From the NCBI GenBank assembly GCA_937934295.1, contig CALHAI010000009.1, positions 47,994 through 111,993 of the forward strand: a stretch of 64,000 nucleotides of DNA, written 5' to 3'. The notes below the pieces were generated by a model. That model saw only the letters and a list, made by a program, of their open reading frames with translations. It searched no databases and was not told where the DNA came from. How positions within the stretch are numbered: position 1 is the stretch's first letter; the number at the start of each line of letters is the position of its first letter. Shown piece after piece: positions 28,720 through 37,933 of the stretch. Source of the DNA: an uncultured Blastocatellia bacterium. GTDB lineage: Bacteria; Acidobacteriota; Blastocatellia; HR10. Both the position numbers and the translations under genes were made by a program.

Positions 28720-29493
28720 TTTCCCATCCCACCGGATCTGTGATCCGGCAGCCATCCCCTCTTGCGGCGGGCGACCCACTCCGACTCCGGAGCGATGCCC
28801 CGAAGACGACGTATCGCTGTAGCGCGGCGTCGCTGAGCGCCACCGATCGGCGGAGGGAACAGACTTGAGCCGGGGCGATCCGCAACGGCATCTCGCCGAC
28901 GAAGGACGGGATGCGCTCGGGAACCACATTGTTGTTCGACCTGTACTGGAGGGTCCAGGGAACAGGAGGGATGTCACCCTCTCATCCTCCCGCAACGCTT
29001 GCACGAGCTGAAGCCCACTCCTTCGACGACGAGAGACTTCCGGCCTCTTCACCGACTCGTTGACGCCATACGCGCGCAATCATCCACAGAGCTGGACCTA
29101 CATCCGCCAATCCTGCCGTTCGTTTTCCTGTCCTGGAGAGAGAGCTTCGATGCTCAGGTCCGGTGCCGCCCGCAGCTTCCCCGTCTGTGCGTCCAGGATC
29201 TCCAGCTGCTCACGATTCGCCCAGATGACGTCAGAAGCGACGGCGTCTTCCTCACCAAAGATCACCCCCGGAGCGATGTTCACAATGCTCAAGCTCATCG
29301 ACCACGCTCCCAGAGCCGAGGTGAGGCATGCCCGTTGATGGGACCAATGCGGCGGAGCGGACACCGACAGTTCCTCCTCGATCAGCTCGTATCGCCGACC
29401 ATCCTCGGGCAAGGCTTCGAGATCCGCGATCGTCCGTTTGATGCCCGACCTCATATGCTCGCTCCCGCCGTGACTCGAGCGAGAGTGTATCAT
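28720..29493 (-). pseudogene. decayed Uma2-family nuclease gene
   Basis: Minus strand. 29493-29098 encodes an Uma2/DUF820 start and core (LEALPEDGRRYELIEEELSV; WSHQRACLTSALGAW; GVIFGEEDAVASDVIWANR; LRAAPDLSIEALSPGQENER) that runs into a stop. After further stops and a frame change, the expected C-terminal part resumes at about 29060-28940 (RAYGVNESVK; LQLVQALREDERVTSLLFPG). An intact Uma2 protein is one frame of about 190 residues, so the copy is broken at least twice. Below 28940 no match was recognised and the left boundary is a guess. It fills most of the gap upstream of the kinase gene. Confidence 0.75.
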
Positions 29494-29538
29494 CTGTCGG
29501 TTGGCGAGACAAGGCGAGGGCTCTCCATCAAGCGCGAT

Positions 29539-30216
29539 TCATCTCGGCGCAGAAGGGGAGGTGTCCTCCAAGCCCGTGATGCGGATGCCCGCGGATCGCG
29601 AGCCGTAGCGCCCATTCAATGAGAGGAGCAAAGGCGTCAGCTCCTCGACGGCGCGCGCCATCTGCAGTGGCCCGGCGTCCCAGGCCCGTAAGCCTAACCG
29701 GCGGATGAGGGCGATCACGATCTCTTTCGCGGCCGCATCATCCCCGCAGACCAAGATGTCGCACTCGATAGCGTGCTGCAGATTCTGCAAAGCGGCGGCC
29801 GAGACGTTCTGAAACGCGGCGACGACTTTCACGCTCTCGCCCAAGAGCGCTTGCGCTTCCTCGGCCGCAGACTGCTCCGACCGCCGTCGCAGGCGTAGCG
29901 GATCCTGCGGATCAAGAGGCACGGTTGTGTCCACCAGAATCTTCCCGCAGAGCTCGGGAGCGATCGCCCGCAACGTCTCTTCATGCGCGGCGTAGGGTAC
30001 GCAAAGGATCACGAGATCGGCCGCGCGCGCCGCCGCACGGTTTTCCAAACCCACGACGACCGCTCGACCCAATTGATGGTTTAACGCTTCGGCTCTCGCC
30101 CGCGCTTTCTCCATCTGGCGCGAACCAATGAGCACTTCCTCCTCGCCCGAAGCGGCCAAGCGCAGGACGAGCCCTCGACCTTCTTTCCCCGTCCCTCCAA
30201 TCACCGCGATTTTCAT
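29539..30216 (-). CDS. npdG: NADPH-dependent F420 reductase
   Basis: Exchanges electrons between NADP(H) and coenzyme F420. About 225 residues. Seen: an N-terminal dinucleotide motif MKIAVIGGTGKEGRGLVLRL, the NADP phosphate-binding LIGSRQMEKARARAEAL, LVILCVPYAAHEETL, and KVVAAFQNVSAAALQ, all typical of the NpdG/Fno family. ATG 30216 with GGAGGAC just upstream is used; the in-frame TTG at 30240 overlaps the end of cofE. It is the last gene of the cofD-cofC-cofE-npdG run. Confidence 0.92.
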   Translation of the reverse strand: MKIAVIGGTGKEGRGLVLRLAASGEEEVLIGSRQMEKARARAEALNHQLGRAVVVGLENRAAARAADLVILCVPYAAHEETLRAIAPELCGKILVDTTVPLDPQDPLRLRRRSEQSAAEEAQALLGESVKVVAAFQNVSAAALQNLQHAIECDILVCGDDAAAKEIVIALIRRLGLRAWDAGPLQMARAVEELTPLLLSLNGRYGSRSAGIRITGLEDTSPSAPR

Positions 30217-30236
30217 CCGCGCGTCCTCCGGAACCT

Positions 30237-30989
30237 TCAACGGAACAAGTCGCGCTCGGGCGGACGCACGAGCGCCGATGCCGTCCCCTCCTTCGGCTCA
30301 TATCCATAACCGCGAATGATCGCGGCTGGAATCCCCGCGAGCTTCTCCATCAGCAGGCCGGCCGCGCACGCCAACTCATCGGCGACGGCCACGACGGTCG
30401 CCTGCAGCGGCACGCCGAAGCGATCGCGCTGCCCCCGATAGTCCTTGAGGGGGGCAAGTCCGGCCACGCCGATGGCGACCTCCGTCAGCCCCTCACGCCA
30501 AGGCCGACCAAACGTGTCCGTGATGAGGACGGCGACTTCAACGCCTGCGCGCCGCTGGATCTCGTGCCGAATGGTGCGCGCCGAAGCATCCGGGTCCCGA
30601 GGCAGAAGCGCCACGCGTCCCTCGCCGACGTTCGAGCGGTCCACACCCGCGTTCGCGCAGACGAATCCGTGCGGCGTCTCCACCAAGAGCACCTGCCGAT
30701 CCATGCGCACGATGCGCCGCGCCTCGCGCAAGATCACCTCAATGAGGCGGGGGTCTCTCCCCATCTGATGGGCAACGAGGCAGGCGAACGCTGAGGGTTC
30801 GATCTCGCTGAGCGAGATGAGCCGCCCCTCCGCCTTGGAGACGATCTTCTGCGTGAGCACCAGGATATCGCCGTCCTCAAGCGCGAGCCCCTCGGCGGCC
30901 AGTGCGCCAAGCAGCAATGCGACCAGATCGTCGCCCGGTCGCACTTCGGGTAATCCCTCGATGCCGATCACTTGAATCGCGCGAGCCAT
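30237..30989 (-). CDS. cofE: coenzyme F420-0:L-glutamate ligase
   Basis: Adds gamma-linked glutamates to F420-0 using GTP. 250 residues. Family features: VIGIEGLPEVRPGDDLVALL, DILVLTQKIVSKAEGRLISL, VCANAGVDRSNVGEG, and ITDTFGRPWREGLTEVAIGV. It lacks the C-terminal nitroreductase-like FMN domain of the actinobacterial FbiB fusion. Its start overlaps cofC by 22 bases, supporting translational coupling. Confidence 0.95.
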   Translation of the reverse strand: MARAIQVIGIEGLPEVRPGDDLVALLLGALAAEGLALEDGDILVLTQKIVSKAEGRLISLSEIEPSAFACLVAHQMGRDPRLIEVILREARRIVRMDRQVLLVETPHGFVCANAGVDRSNVGEGRVALLPRDPDASARTIRHEIQRRAGVEVAVLITDTFGRPWREGLTEVAIGVAGLAPLKDYRGQRDRFGVPLQATVVAVADELACAAGLLMEKLAGIPAAIIRGYGYEPKEGTASALVRPPERDLFR

Positions 30990-31636
30990 CGTCGCTCCTC
31001 AAAAAGCGCGGCCGTCGGCGAACGAAGGGCCAATTCTGGAGCAGCCGAATATCGGCGCGCAAGCTCGCCGAGGTCCTCCGGCGCATCCACATCCAAAGCG
31101 ATGCGAGGGAGATCGAGGACGACCGCGCGCAGCGCGCGCTCCTGCGCCGCGTGAGAATGAAAGCGAAAACTGTCCCCGCCGAAGCGAAGCGGGAGCCTTG
31201 GGGGCAATCGCAGCCACATGGCATTCGTCCCGTGACCGTCACGCGAGGACACGAGCACGACATCCGCTCGCTCACCCGCCTGCAGAATCGCCTCCACATC
31301 GGTCGGCGCGATCAGCGGCACATCACCCGGCAGCGCGAGAACGGCACTCACTCCCTGCCGGCGTGCGTGCGCGAGCGCGCGTTCGACGGCCGCCGTCTGA
31401 CCGCGATTCGAAGGCTCCCAGAGGATGAAGGCGCCGAATCGCCGCGCAAGCGTTACGACGTGAGGTTCGCGGGTGACGAGGACGACACGATCCAGTTCAC
31501 GAACCCGAGCGAGCGCCGCGAGCACATCTTCGAGCATGGCGCGGGCGAGCGCCTGCCGTTCGTTCGGAGCGAGCACCGCGCGCAACCGCTGCTTCGCCGT
31601 TTGGAAGTCCTTGACCGGAATGACCGCCCAGATCAA
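30968..31636 (-). CDS. cofC: 2-phospho-L-lactate (or PEP) guanylyltransferase
   Basis: Makes the GDP-activated lactate or enolpyruvate donor for F420 assembly. 222 residues of nucleotidyltransferase fold: WAVIPVKDFQTAKQRLRAVL at the start, VLALPGDVPLIAPTDVEAIL and DGHGTNAMWLRLP as the CofC/FbiD signatures, with the late FGGDSFRFH. Which of the two acids is the substrate cannot be read. It overlaps cofD by 4 bases and cofE by 22. Confidence 0.95.
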   Translation of the reverse strand: MIWAVIPVKDFQTAKQRLRAVLAPNERQALARAMLEDVLAALARVRELDRVVLVTREPHVVTLARRFGAFILWEPSNRGQTAAVERALAHARRQGVSAVLALPGDVPLIAPTDVEAILQAGERADVVLVSSRDGHGTNAMWLRLPPRLPLRFGGDSFRFHSHAAQERALRAVVLDLPRIALDVDAPEDLGELARRYSAAPELALRSPTAALFEERRWLARFK

Positions 31637-32565
31637 GTTTCAGAGTGTAGACACGCTACGGCCATCCGCGCAAGCCGAATCGCCGCGGCACGATCGGTCA
31701 TTCGCAGCGGCGCTGTGAACGCGCGAACGTCCACCCGTTCGATCGCCTCGCGCCAGTCCGCATCCTGCTCGTCGATGAGGATCCGGCCGGCAACCCCGGC
31801 GTAATAGCGCGCGACGCCAAGCGGAGAGACGTCGTATCCGCATGCCCGCATCAATTTCCCAGCAGGGCCACTCACGGCCTCCGTCCCGATGATCGGACTG
31901 ATCGCGAGCACTCGATCGCGTCTCTCAGCGAGCGCCTCGCGAACGCCGGGGATCGAGAGGATCGGCCCGATGCTCGTGATCGGATTGCTCGGCGCGATGA
32001 GGATCCCGTGAGCCGCGCCAATCGCCTCGAGCACACCCGGCGCCGGACGCGCCCGCTCACTCCCTCGATACTCGATCGCCACGACTTCAGGCATCCATCG
32101 CTCGCGCACGAAGAACTCCTGAAACGCGAGCGCGCCCGAAGGCGTCCGAATATGCGTTCGGACGGGATCGTCCGTCATCGGCAGAAGGCGCGCGCGCACG
32201 CCCAGTCGCGCGCACAACATGGCCGTCACCTCCGTGAGCGAGGATCCCTGCCGCAACCACTTCGTTCGCACAAGATGTGTCGCCAAGTCCCGATCCCCGA
32301 GCTGAAACCACGTGGGCTCGCCATAGCGGCCAATGGCGGTCAAGCACGTGAACGTATCCCCCTGAATGCCCCATCCCCGTTCTTCATTCAGCAAGCCCGC
32401 CAGTTGATACATGAGCGTGTCCAAATCCGGCGAGATGTGCAGCCCCCACAGCTCGACGTCGTCCCCCGTGTTGCCGATGAGCGTGAGCGTCTCCGGCGGG
32501 ACCACTTCAAGCAATCCCCGCACGAATTTCGCTGCTCCGGTCCCTCCCGCGAGCACCGCGATCAT
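31633..32565 (-). CDS. cofD: 2-phospho-L-lactate transferase
   Basis: Joins the activated three-carbon phosphate to the deazaflavin FO. 310 residues with MIAVLAGGTGAAKFVRGLL, the conserved IGNTGDDVELWGLHISPDLDT split across the active site, and IAPSNPITSIGPILSIPG. First gene of the operon; GGGAGGAG precedes the ATG. A possible -10 (TAGAAT, plus-strand ATTCTA at 32608-32613) lies upstream. FO synthase genes (cofG/cofH) are not in this window. Confidence 0.96.
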   Translation of the reverse strand: MIAVLAGGTGAAKFVRGLLEVVPPETLTLIGNTGDDVELWGLHISPDLDTLMYQLAGLLNEERGWGIQGDTFTCLTAIGRYGEPTWFQLGDRDLATHLVRTKWLRQGSSLTEVTAMLCARLGVRARLLPMTDDPVRTHIRTPSGALAFQEFFVRERWMPEVVAIEYRGSERARPAPGVLEAIGAAHGILIAPSNPITSIGPILSIPGVREALAERRDRVLAISPIIGTEAVSGPAGKLMRACGYDVSPLGVARYYAGVAGRILIDEQDADWREAIERVDVRAFTAPLRMTDRAAAIRLARMAVACLHSET

Positions 32566-32649
32566 GATCTCCTCCCTCGATGGGTCTCACAGAATGGGCG
32601 CGTGTTCATTCTATCCCGCTCCGCGCCCTTGCGGAAGGCGCGCGAGTGT

Positions 32650-32667
32650 GGTAAGTACTTACTTACC
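32650..32667. promoter_or_regulatory. palindromic operator, probable TetR site
   Basis: GTAAGTACTTAC at 32651-32662 is a perfect 12-base palindrome. It is overlapped by a second inverted repeat, GGTAAGT (32650-32656) with ACTTACC (32661-32667). It ends 17 bases before the TetR gene start and lies between that gene and the divergent F420 operon. Autoregulation of the efflux operon is the likely role; control of cofD is possible. Confidence 0.75.
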
Positions 32668-32684
32668 TTGGGGAGCAGTCGGCC

Positions 32685-33380
32685 ATGGTCATCAACACAA
32701 CAGCGGCGAAGGCGGCGACGGTCGAATCCCGACGGCTCTCGGCCGAGGATCGCCGTCGGCAGATTGTTCAAGCGGCCATCGAGCTTTTCGCCCGTAAGGG
32801 GTTTGAGGGGACGACAACCAAGGAGATCGCGCTGGCGGCCGGCATCAGCGAGGCGCTGATCTTTCGCCATTTCCCGACCAAGCAGGACCTCTACTCGGCC
32901 ATCATTGACTTCAAGATGAAGGAATGCCACCACGTGCTCAGGGAGGAGCTGCGCGAAGCGATGACGCATTGCGATGATCGCGCTTTCTTTACTCGGCTGG
33001 CTGAGGAGATCTTGCGAATGTATCGGGAAGACCCGGGCTTCATTCGCCTGATGCTCTTCAGCGCGCTCGAAGGGCATGAGCTGAGCCGCATGGTCTATGA
33101 GACGCATGTTGCGGAGATGTTCGAGGAGCTGGTCGCCTATATCGCCCGCCGTGTTCGCGAGCGCGCTTTTCGCGCTGTGGAGCCACGCGTGGCCGCGCGC
33201 GCCTTCGTGGGGATGATCGCCCATCATGCCTTGGTGCGAGAGTTATTCGACCCAGCTGAGCGACTTCTGAAACTCGACGATCGCGCGGCCGCACGCGCCT
33301 TCGCCACCCTCTTTCTCGATGGCGTCGCTTGGCGACCGCGTCGCAATCGTTCATCTCCTCGGAGGAGTCGCGCTCGATGA
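32685..33380 (+). CDS. TetR/AcrR-family regulator
   Basis: 231 residues. The N-terminal helix-turn-helix is clear: RRQIVQAAIELFARKGFEGT, TTKEIALAAGISEALIFRHF, PTKQDLYSAIID. The C-terminal ligand domain has no recognisable specificity. Its stop overlaps the start of the adaptor gene (ATGA), so it is the first gene of a regulator-adaptor-pump operon and most likely represses it through the palindrome just upstream. Confidence 0.95.
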   Translation: MVINTTAAKAATVESRRLSAEDRRRQIVQAAIELFARKGFEGTTTKEIALAAGISEALIFRHFPTKQDLYSAIIDFKMKECHHVLREELREAMTHCDDRAFFTRLAEEILRMYREDPGFIRLMLFSALEGHELSRMVYETHVAEMFEELVAYIARRVRERAFRAVEPRVAARAFVGMIAHHALVRELFDPAERLLKLDDRAAARAFATLFLDGVAWRPRRNRSSPRRSRAR

Positions 33381-34582
33381 TACGACGATGGGGAATCGTA
33401 GGACTGTGCCTTCTTGCGCTCATGGGCCCAGCCTGTCGCGGTCGCGATGATCAGGCGCAATCGCGTTCGATGCTCGCCGATCAAGCTGTCGACGTGGACG
33501 CCCTCCCGGTAGCCGAGCGAACGTTCGATCGCCAGATCGAGATCGTCGGGACGCTCGTGGCCGATGAGGAAGTCGTCGTCTCCACAGAGGTGGAGGGCCA
33601 AGTCATCGAGATGCGCGTGGATCTGGGGAGCGTCGTTCGCCGGGGCGACGTCCTCGCTCGGTTGGAGAGCCGCGATTTCGAACTGCGTCTGGCCGAAGCT
33701 GAAGCGGCGATGCAGCAGGTGCGCGCCCGCTTGGGATTGACGCCCGATCGCGATCGAATCGACCCGGAAGAGACGGCGATCGTCCGGCAAGCGCGAGCAG
33801 CATACGAGGATGCCCGCTTGCGCTTCCAACGTATCCGCCAATTGCATGGCCGTGGCGTCGTCTCGCAGCAGGAATTGGACCAAGCGGATGCCAACCTGCG
33901 CATCGCTGAGGCGCGATACGAATCGGCTCGGGAGGAGGTGCGCAGCCTGCTCGCTCAATTGGAGCAGGTGCGCGCCCGTGTGGCCACAGCCCGTCGCGAT
34001 CTGGAGAAGACGGTGGTCCGCGCGCCCATCTCTGGCGCCGTCGCCGCGCGTCACGCGTCGCTTGGCGAATTCCTCCGCCGCAATGATCGCCTCGTGACGC
34101 TCGTGAAGATCGATCCCTTGCGCCTGCGCGCCGACATCCCAGAGCGCTACGCTGGAAAAATCGCTCTCGGCCGCCGCCTCACCTTCACTGTGGACGCTGT
34201 TCCCGAGAAGACCTTCCAAGGCGTGATCGTGCGCATAAGTCCATCGGCGCGCAGCGAGACGCGCTCGCTCACCATCGAAGCCGAATGCCGAAATCCCAGT
34301 GGCGCATTGCGGCCGGGATATTTCGCCCGCGCCCAAGTCGTCGTCGAACCCGGAGCGAGGGCAGTCGTGATCCCCCCCCGCGCGATCATCTCCTCAGCGG
34401 GAGTGACGAAGGTCTTCGTCTTGGACGGAGATCGCGCCCGCGAGCGGGTGATCAAAGTGGGCGCTCGGGTGAACGCCGATATCGAAGTCATCGAAGGCCT
34501 TCGGCCGGGTGAGCGCGTGATCGTCTCGAACGTGAACCGGCTGAGCGAAGGGGCGCGTGTGCGCGCGGCGCGCTCCCGATGA
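33377..34582 (+). CDS. RND efflux periplasmic adaptor (membrane fusion protein)
   Basis: About 401 residues linking an inner-membrane RND pump to an outer-membrane channel. Signal sequence with a possible lipidation Cys (GLCLLALMGPAC), a lipoyl/barrel-sandwich half-motif (VSTEVEGQVIEMRVDLGSVV and RGDVLARLESRDFELRLAEA), a coiled-coil hairpin (about residues 110-200), the second half-motif (KTVVRAPISGAVAARHASLG) and beta-barrel parts. ATG 33377 overlaps the TetR stop and has GGAGGAG upstream. No outer-membrane channel gene is adjacent. Confidence 0.93.
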   Translation: MIRRWGIVGLCLLALMGPACRGRDDQAQSRSMLADQAVDVDALPVAERTFDRQIEIVGTLVADEEVVVSTEVEGQVIEMRVDLGSVVRRGDVLARLESRDFELRLAEAEAAMQQVRARLGLTPDRDRIDPEETAIVRQARAAYEDARLRFQRIRQLHGRGVVSQQELDQADANLRIAEARYESAREEVRSLLAQLEQVRARVATARRDLEKTVVRAPISGAVAARHASLGEFLRRNDRLVTLVKIDPLRLRADIPERYAGKIALGRRLTFTVDAVPEKTFQGVIVRISPSARSETRSLTIEAECRNPSGALRPGYFARAQVVVEPGARAVVIPPRAIISSAGVTKVFVLDGDRARERVIKVGARVNADIEVIEGLRPGERVIVSNVNRLSEGARVRAARSR

Positions 34583-34598
34583 AGGAGGAGGCTGCGTC

Positions 34599-37500
34599 AT
34601 GAAACTCTCGGATACGGCCATTCAACGCCCCGTCCTCACGACGATGCTCATCACCGCCTTTCTCATCTTCGGCATCGTGGGGTATCAGCGCATCGGCATT
34701 GACCTGTACCCCGAGGTGGAATTCCCCGTCGTCACCGTCACGACGATCCTGCCAGGGGCGAGCCCAGAGGTCGTCGAGAGCGAAGTCACGGACGTCCTCG
34801 AAGAGGAGATCAGCACGATCGAAGGCGTGGACGAAATTCGCTCCCAGAGCTTCGAGGGTTTCTCCAACGTCATCGTGACCTTCGTCCTCGAAAAGGACAT
34901 CGATGTCGCCGCTCAAGAAGTGCGAGAGAAAGTCGCCGTCGCGACCGCTCGACTGCCTAAGGACATCGAGCCGCCGGTCGTTCAGAAACTCGACATCTCG
35001 GCCAGCCCCATCATGTGGATCGCGGTGAGCGGCGATCGGCCATATCGCGAGCTCTCCTACTACGCGGACAAGGTGATCAAAGAACGCCTGCAGATGGTGC
35101 GCGGCGTCGGCTCGATCTTGCTCGGTGGATTTCGAGACCGAGAGATTCACGTCTGGCTTGATCAAAATCAGCTGGAGGCCTATGGCCTCTCCCCTCTGGA
35201 CGTCGCGCGAGCGATCCAAACGAAACACGTCGAACTGCCGGCCGGGCGCATCGAGAACCGCGAACAGGAGCTGACCATTAAGATCATGGGCGAATACGCC
35301 TCGGTCGCGGAGCTGAACGACCTCATCGTCGCCTACCGGAACGGTGTTCCCGTGCGCTTGCGCGATCTCGGACGCGTGGACGATGGCGAGGAGGATACGC
35401 GCACCATCGCTCGTTTCAACCGGAAGCCAGCGATCGGCTTGGGCGTGCGCAAGCAGTCGGGGACGAACACGGTCGAAGTCGCCGATCGGGTGAAGACCGC
35501 TTTGGCAGAGATTCGGAAAGAGCTGCCGCCGGGAATCAACGCGCAGGTCGCCTTCGATGCCTCGGAGTTCATCAAGAAATCCATGGGCGATGTGCAGTTC
35601 GACATCCTCTTTGGCGCGCTGCTCACATCGGCCGTCATCCTTCTGTTCCTGCGTAATGCCCGCACGACGCTCATCAGCGTCATCGCCATCCCGACGTCGC
35701 TGATCGGGACGTTCGCCTTCATGAACGCGCTCGGCTTCACGATCAACAACATGACGATGCTGGCGCTGTCGCTCGCCGTCGGCATCGTCATTGATGACGC
35801 CATCGTCGTTTTGGAGAACATCTTCCGCCACATGGAACAACTGCGGCAACCACGCCTGGTGGCCGCCCGCGAGGGAACCCGAGAGATCGCCTTCGCCGTG
35901 ATCGCGGCGACCTTCAGCATTGCCGCCGTCTTCCTCCCGGTCGCGTTCCTGAAGGGGATCATCGGACGCTTCTTCATCCAGATGGGCCTGACGGTCGTGA
36001 TCGCCATCCTCATCTCGCTCATGGTCTCGCTGACGCTCACGCCGATGCTCTGCTCGCGCTTCATGCGCCTGGAGGAACGGTATGGTCGGATCTACACGGC
36101 CCTGGAACAAGGCTTCCGCGCCATCGAGCGGGCGTATCGGTCCGCGCTCGCGTTCGCGCTGCGTCGTCGCGCTCTTGTCGTCGGAAGTGCACTGTTGCTC
36201 TTCGTCCTGTCGCTTGGGCTCTCCCGCCTCATCGGACGCGAGTTCTTCACGCCAGCGGATGAGAGCCGCTTCATCGTGCGCTTTGAGACGCCGCTCGGTT
36301 GGCCCATCGAGCGCATAGACACCATCACGCGTCAGGCCGAGGAGATCCTCTTCTCCCATCCTGAGGTGCGAGGCGCTTTCGCGGGAACCGGGCTCTTCGG
36401 GAGCGTCAATAAAGGCGTCCTGTTCGTGAGCCTGGTCCCGAAGAGCGAGCGCAAGGTCTCACAACGGCAGCTCATGGATACGCTGCGGAAGGAATTGGGC
36501 GCCATCCCTGATCTCACCGTCTCCGTCGAGAGTATTTCTCCCATCGGGGGCGGTCAAGCCAATGCGGACATCCAATATATCCTCGAAGGGCCGTCGCTGG
36601 AAGACCTGGCGGCACGCTCCCAGCTCCTGGTGCAGCGCCTCAAGCAAAGCCCGGGATTCGTGGATGTGGACACGGACCTGGAACTGACGAAACCGGAAAC
36701 GAAGGTGTACATCAACCGGGAGAAGGCCGAGGATCTGGGCCTTGACGTCGCCACGATCGCGCAAGCGATCAATATCCTCATGGGAGGCGTGGATGTCGCG
36801 AAGTTCAAGGAGGGAGGCGAGCGATATGACATTCACCTTCGCGCGCTCCCCGGCGACCGCGATCTGCCGAGCGATCTGTATCGCATCACCCTCGTCTCGC
36901 GCGACGGGCGCCGAGTGAAACTCTCCAACGTCATCGAAGTCGTCGAGAGCGCAGGCCCCAATGTGATCAATCGGTACAATCGACAGCGCGCCGTGACGCT
37001 CTTTGCGAACCTGCAGGGGAAGCCACAGGGCGAAGCGCTCGCCGAAGTCGGACAGCTCATCGCCGAGACGTTTCCGAACGTGCCGGGGTATCGCGCCGAG
37101 TTGACCGGTCGAAGCCGCGAATTCCAACGCTCCTTCCAATATCTCGGCACAGCGCTTGCGCTCTCGATCCTCATCATCTACATGGTCTTGGCCTCGCAGT
37201 TCGAGAGCTTCATCCATCCGTTTACGATCATGCTCTCGCTACCGCTGGCCACAGTAGGCGTCTTCGGCCTGCTGCTGTTGACGGGGAAGACGCTCAACAT
37301 CTTCAGCTACTTGGGCATCATCATGCTCGTCGGCATCGTGACGAAGAATGCCATTCTGCTTGTGGACTTCACCAATCAGCTGCGCGCGCGGGGGCTGGAG
37401 CGCACGGCGGCCATCCTGCAAGCCGGACCGATCCGCTTGCGCCCCATCTTGATGACGGCGATCACGACGATCGCCGGCATGGTGCCTGTCTCCTTGGCGC

Positions 37501-37730
37501 TCAGCGAAGGGGGCGAGACGCGCGCGCCCTTGGCCGTGGCCGTCATCGGCGGCATGCTGACCTCGACGCTTCTGACGCTGCTGGTCATCCCCGTCGTCTA
37601 CACCTTATTCGACGATCTCGGCCAGTGGCTGCGTCGCTCTCTGCTCCGGCGCGAAGAGCGCGTGCCCGAGGTCGTCCTCGAACGGGCCCCCCTCCTTCAC
37701 CAACAGACCCTGAGCGAGAGGGGGGATTGA
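34599..37730 (+). CDS. RND-family efflux pump (AcrB-type)
   Basis: 1043 residues, the usual pump length. Starts MKLSDTAIQRPVLTTMLI with a first membrane helix, followed by the porter domain (IDLYPEVEFPVVTVTTILPG). The TM4 proton-relay aspartates are in LAVGIVIDDAIVVLENIFRH. The second half repeats the plan, with IIMLVGIVTKNAILLVDFTN and LRPILMTAITTIAGMVPVSL. This is the multidrug/hydrophobe type rather than a heavy-metal CusA type, since no Met relay was noticed; that distinction is inference. A GGAGGAGG site precedes ATG 34599. It is 16 bases after the adaptor gene. Confidence 0.95.
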   Translation: MKLSDTAIQRPVLTTMLITAFLIFGIVGYQRIGIDLYPEVEFPVVTVTTILPGASPEVVESEVTDVLEEEISTIEGVDEIRSQSFEGFSNVIVTFVLEKDIDVAAQEVREKVAVATARLPKDIEPPVVQKLDISASPIMWIAVSGDRPYRELSYYADKVIKERLQMVRGVGSILLGGFRDREIHVWLDQNQLEAYGLSPLDVARAIQTKHVELPAGRIENREQELTIKIMGEYASVAELNDLIVAYRNGVPVRLRDLGRVDDGEEDTRTIARFNRKPAIGLGVRKQSGTNTVEVADRVKTALAEIRKELPPGINAQVAFDASEFIKKSMGDVQFDILFGALLTSAVILLFLRNARTTLISVIAIPTSLIGTFAFMNALGFTINNMTMLALSLAVGIVIDDAIVVLENIFRHMEQLRQPRLVAAREGTREIAFAVIAATFSIAAVFLPVAFLKGIIGRFFIQMGLTVVIAILISLMVSLTLTPMLCSRFMRLEERYGRIYTALEQGFRAIERAYRSALAFALRRRALVVGSALLLFVLSLGLSRLIGREFFTPADESRFIVRFETPLGWPIERIDTITRQAEEILFSHPEVRGAFAGTGLFGSVNKGVLFVSLVPKSERKVSQRQLMDTLRKELGAIPDLTVSVESISPIGGGQANADIQYILEGPSLEDLAARSQLLVQRLKQSPGFVDVDTDLELTKPETKVYINREKAEDLGLDVATIAQAINILMGGVDVAKFKEGGERYDIHLRALPGDRDLPSDLYRITLVSRDGRRVKLSNVIEVVESAGPNVINRYNRQRAVTLFANLQGKPQGEALAEVGQLIAETFPNVPGYRAELTGRSREFQRSFQYLGTALALSILIIYMVLASQFESFIHPFTIMLSLPLATVGVFGLLLLTGKTLNIFSYLGIIMLVGIVTKNAILLVDFTNQLRARGLERTAAILQAGPIRLRPILMTAITTIAGMVPVSLALSEGGETRAPLAVAVIGGMLTSTLLTLLVIPVVYTLFDDLGQWLRRSLLRREERVPEVVLERAPLLHQQTLSERGD

Positions 37731-37837
37731 CCAGTGCACCGGCTTATGTGAGCGAAGCCAAGCGTTTCGCACATTGGCCCAATGACCTGGGGAAATTCCC
37801 CACAGGGGGCGGCGACACCGTCCGCGCGATGTCCTGG

Positions 37838-37868
37838 AACGCTCTAACCCCTATTCCTCCAGAGCGTT
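37838..37868. repeat. inverted repeat after the efflux operon
   Basis: AACGCTCT (37838-37845) and AGAGCGTT (37861-37868) form a perfect 8-base inverted repeat with a 15-base loop, about 105 bases after the pump stop. No T-run follows, so it is at best a weak terminator or an mRNA 3'-end stabiliser. Confidence 0.4.
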
Positions 37869-37933
37869 AAACGTCAACCCGTCCCCCTTCTCTGGCATAC
37901 CATTTGCTTGTTCCTCCCAAGGAGGGGATTGAT

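Noticed and set aside
34488..36359. A long antisense frame inside the RND pump gene
   Set aside because: Highly charged, no family; explained by codon bias of the pump gene.
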